Origin: Anaerolineaceae bacterium
Lineage (GTDB): Bacteria > Chloroflexota > Anaerolineae > Anaerolineales > Anaerolineaceae
Direction of reading: 5' to 3'
DNA length: 6,346 bases
NCBI GenBank assembly: GCA_030620065.1
Contig: JAUXFJ010000097.1
Coordinates: 1 to 6,346 of the forward strand
The position numbers were made by a program, and so were the translations under genes. Positions 6,268-6,346 of this stretch are shown piece after piece. Within the stretch, counting starts at the first letter, position 1, and the number at the start of each line of letters is the position of its first letter. The notes beneath the pieces are model-generated. The model saw only the letters and a program-made list of their open reading frames with translations. It was not told the origin of the DNA and searched no databases.

Positions 6268-6324
6268 GAGGAGGTGATGCTTATGAGTAAAGGTTATTTA
6301 CCTAAAGCTGCGGCATCCCTCCTC
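6268..6324 (+). promoter_or_regulatory. Shine-Dalgarno-sequestering stem in the leader
   Basis: The ribosome binding site AGGAGGTGAT (6269-6278) nearly matches the full 16S anti-Shine-Dalgarno complement, with 8 bases between GGAGG and the ATG at 6283. GAGGAGG (6268-6274) and GATGC (6276-6280) are exactly complementary to CCTCCTC (6318-6324) and GCATC (6313-6317), giving 12 base pairs with one bulged T at 6275. The distal arm lies inside the 17-codon peptide gene. Folded RNA would block initiation; a ribosome translating the peptide would open it. It competes for bases 6313-6318 with the hairpin at 6309-6346. Confidence 0.65.
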
Positions 6325-6336
6325 GCAAGTCGATAA
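6283..6336 (+). CDS. 17-residue putative leader peptide
   Basis: An ATG with a near-perfect Shine-Dalgarno sequence 8 bases upstream opens a complete short frame, MSKGYLPKAAASLLASR, ending in TAA at 6334-6336. An in-frame ATG two codons earlier (6277-6279) is too close to the ribosome binding site. The peptide is basic (two Lys, one Arg) and rich in Ala, Leu and Ser, with no signal peptide and no known arrest motif that I recognise. Strong translation signals for so short a frame, a promoter about 65 bases upstream, and two alternative stems overlapping the codons argue for a regulatory leader peptide controlling a gene beyond the right edge. It could instead be the start of a larger gene broken by a frameshift; bases after 6346 would decide. 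Confidence 0.55.
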   Translation: MSKGYLPKAAASLLASR

Positions 6337-6346
6337 GGATGCCGCA
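6309..6346 (+). promoter_or_regulatory. Perfect 10-bp hairpin at the end of the leader peptide (attenuator or coupling stem)
   Basis: TGCGGCATCC (6309-6318) is exactly complementary to GGATGCCGCA (6337-6346), with an 18-base loop that holds CTCCTC and the peptide's stop codon. The 3' arm reaches the window edge, so the stem may be longer. If a T-run follows, it is an intrinsic attenuator. If a gene follows, the AAGGA at 6335-6339 is a candidate ribosome binding site partly buried in the stem, and an ATG at 6339-6341 lies within the 3' arm. The stem cannot form together with the Shine-Dalgarno-sequestering stem, because both use 6313-6318. Confidence 0.65.

Overview
The window looks like a chromosomal stretch from a moderate-GC bacterium, most likely a member of the Chloroflexota (Anaerolineae-like). 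That placement is inferred from the mix of small uncharacterised membrane families (DUF2085, DUF4126, DUF4190, and a Cys-rich one-helix protein with a Lys-rich N-terminus) next to a ferredoxin-tailed aldo/keto reductase. No rRNA or other phylogenetic marker is present. I see no insertion sequence, tRNA, CRISPR array or phage gene.

Region 1 (1-2462, + strand) is the end of an ABC importer operon. It holds a two-domain FbpB/ThiP-type permease whose start lies off the left edge, then an ATPase with a C-terminal TOBE region, overlapping by one base (TAATG). The substrate is probably ferric iron, thiamine or a similar small solute. The binding protein would lie upstream, outside the window.

Region 2 (2463-6064, - strand) is a leftward run of five genes separated by gaps of roughly 50-95 bases: aldo/keto reductase with a 4Fe-4S tail, DUF2085, DUF4126, DUF4190, and a small single-helix membrane protein that carries a frameshift. 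The run ends at a strong hairpin (2533-2557) whose T-tract faces the leftward genes. The four downstream products are all membrane proteins of unknown function, and the layout suggests one transcription unit.

Region 3 (6065-6346) is the divergent intergenic region and the most interesting part. A good sigma-70-like promoter fires rightward into a short leader with a near-perfect Shine-Dalgarno sequence and a 17-codon peptide. The leader can fold in two mutually exclusive ways. A 12-bp stem with one bulged base would bury the Shine-Dalgarno sequence against a CCTCCTC inside the peptide gene. A perfect 10-bp stem, whose 3' arm ends exactly at the window edge, uses some of the same bases. This has the design of a translation-controlled attenuator or of a leader-peptide switch for a gene just beyond the window.
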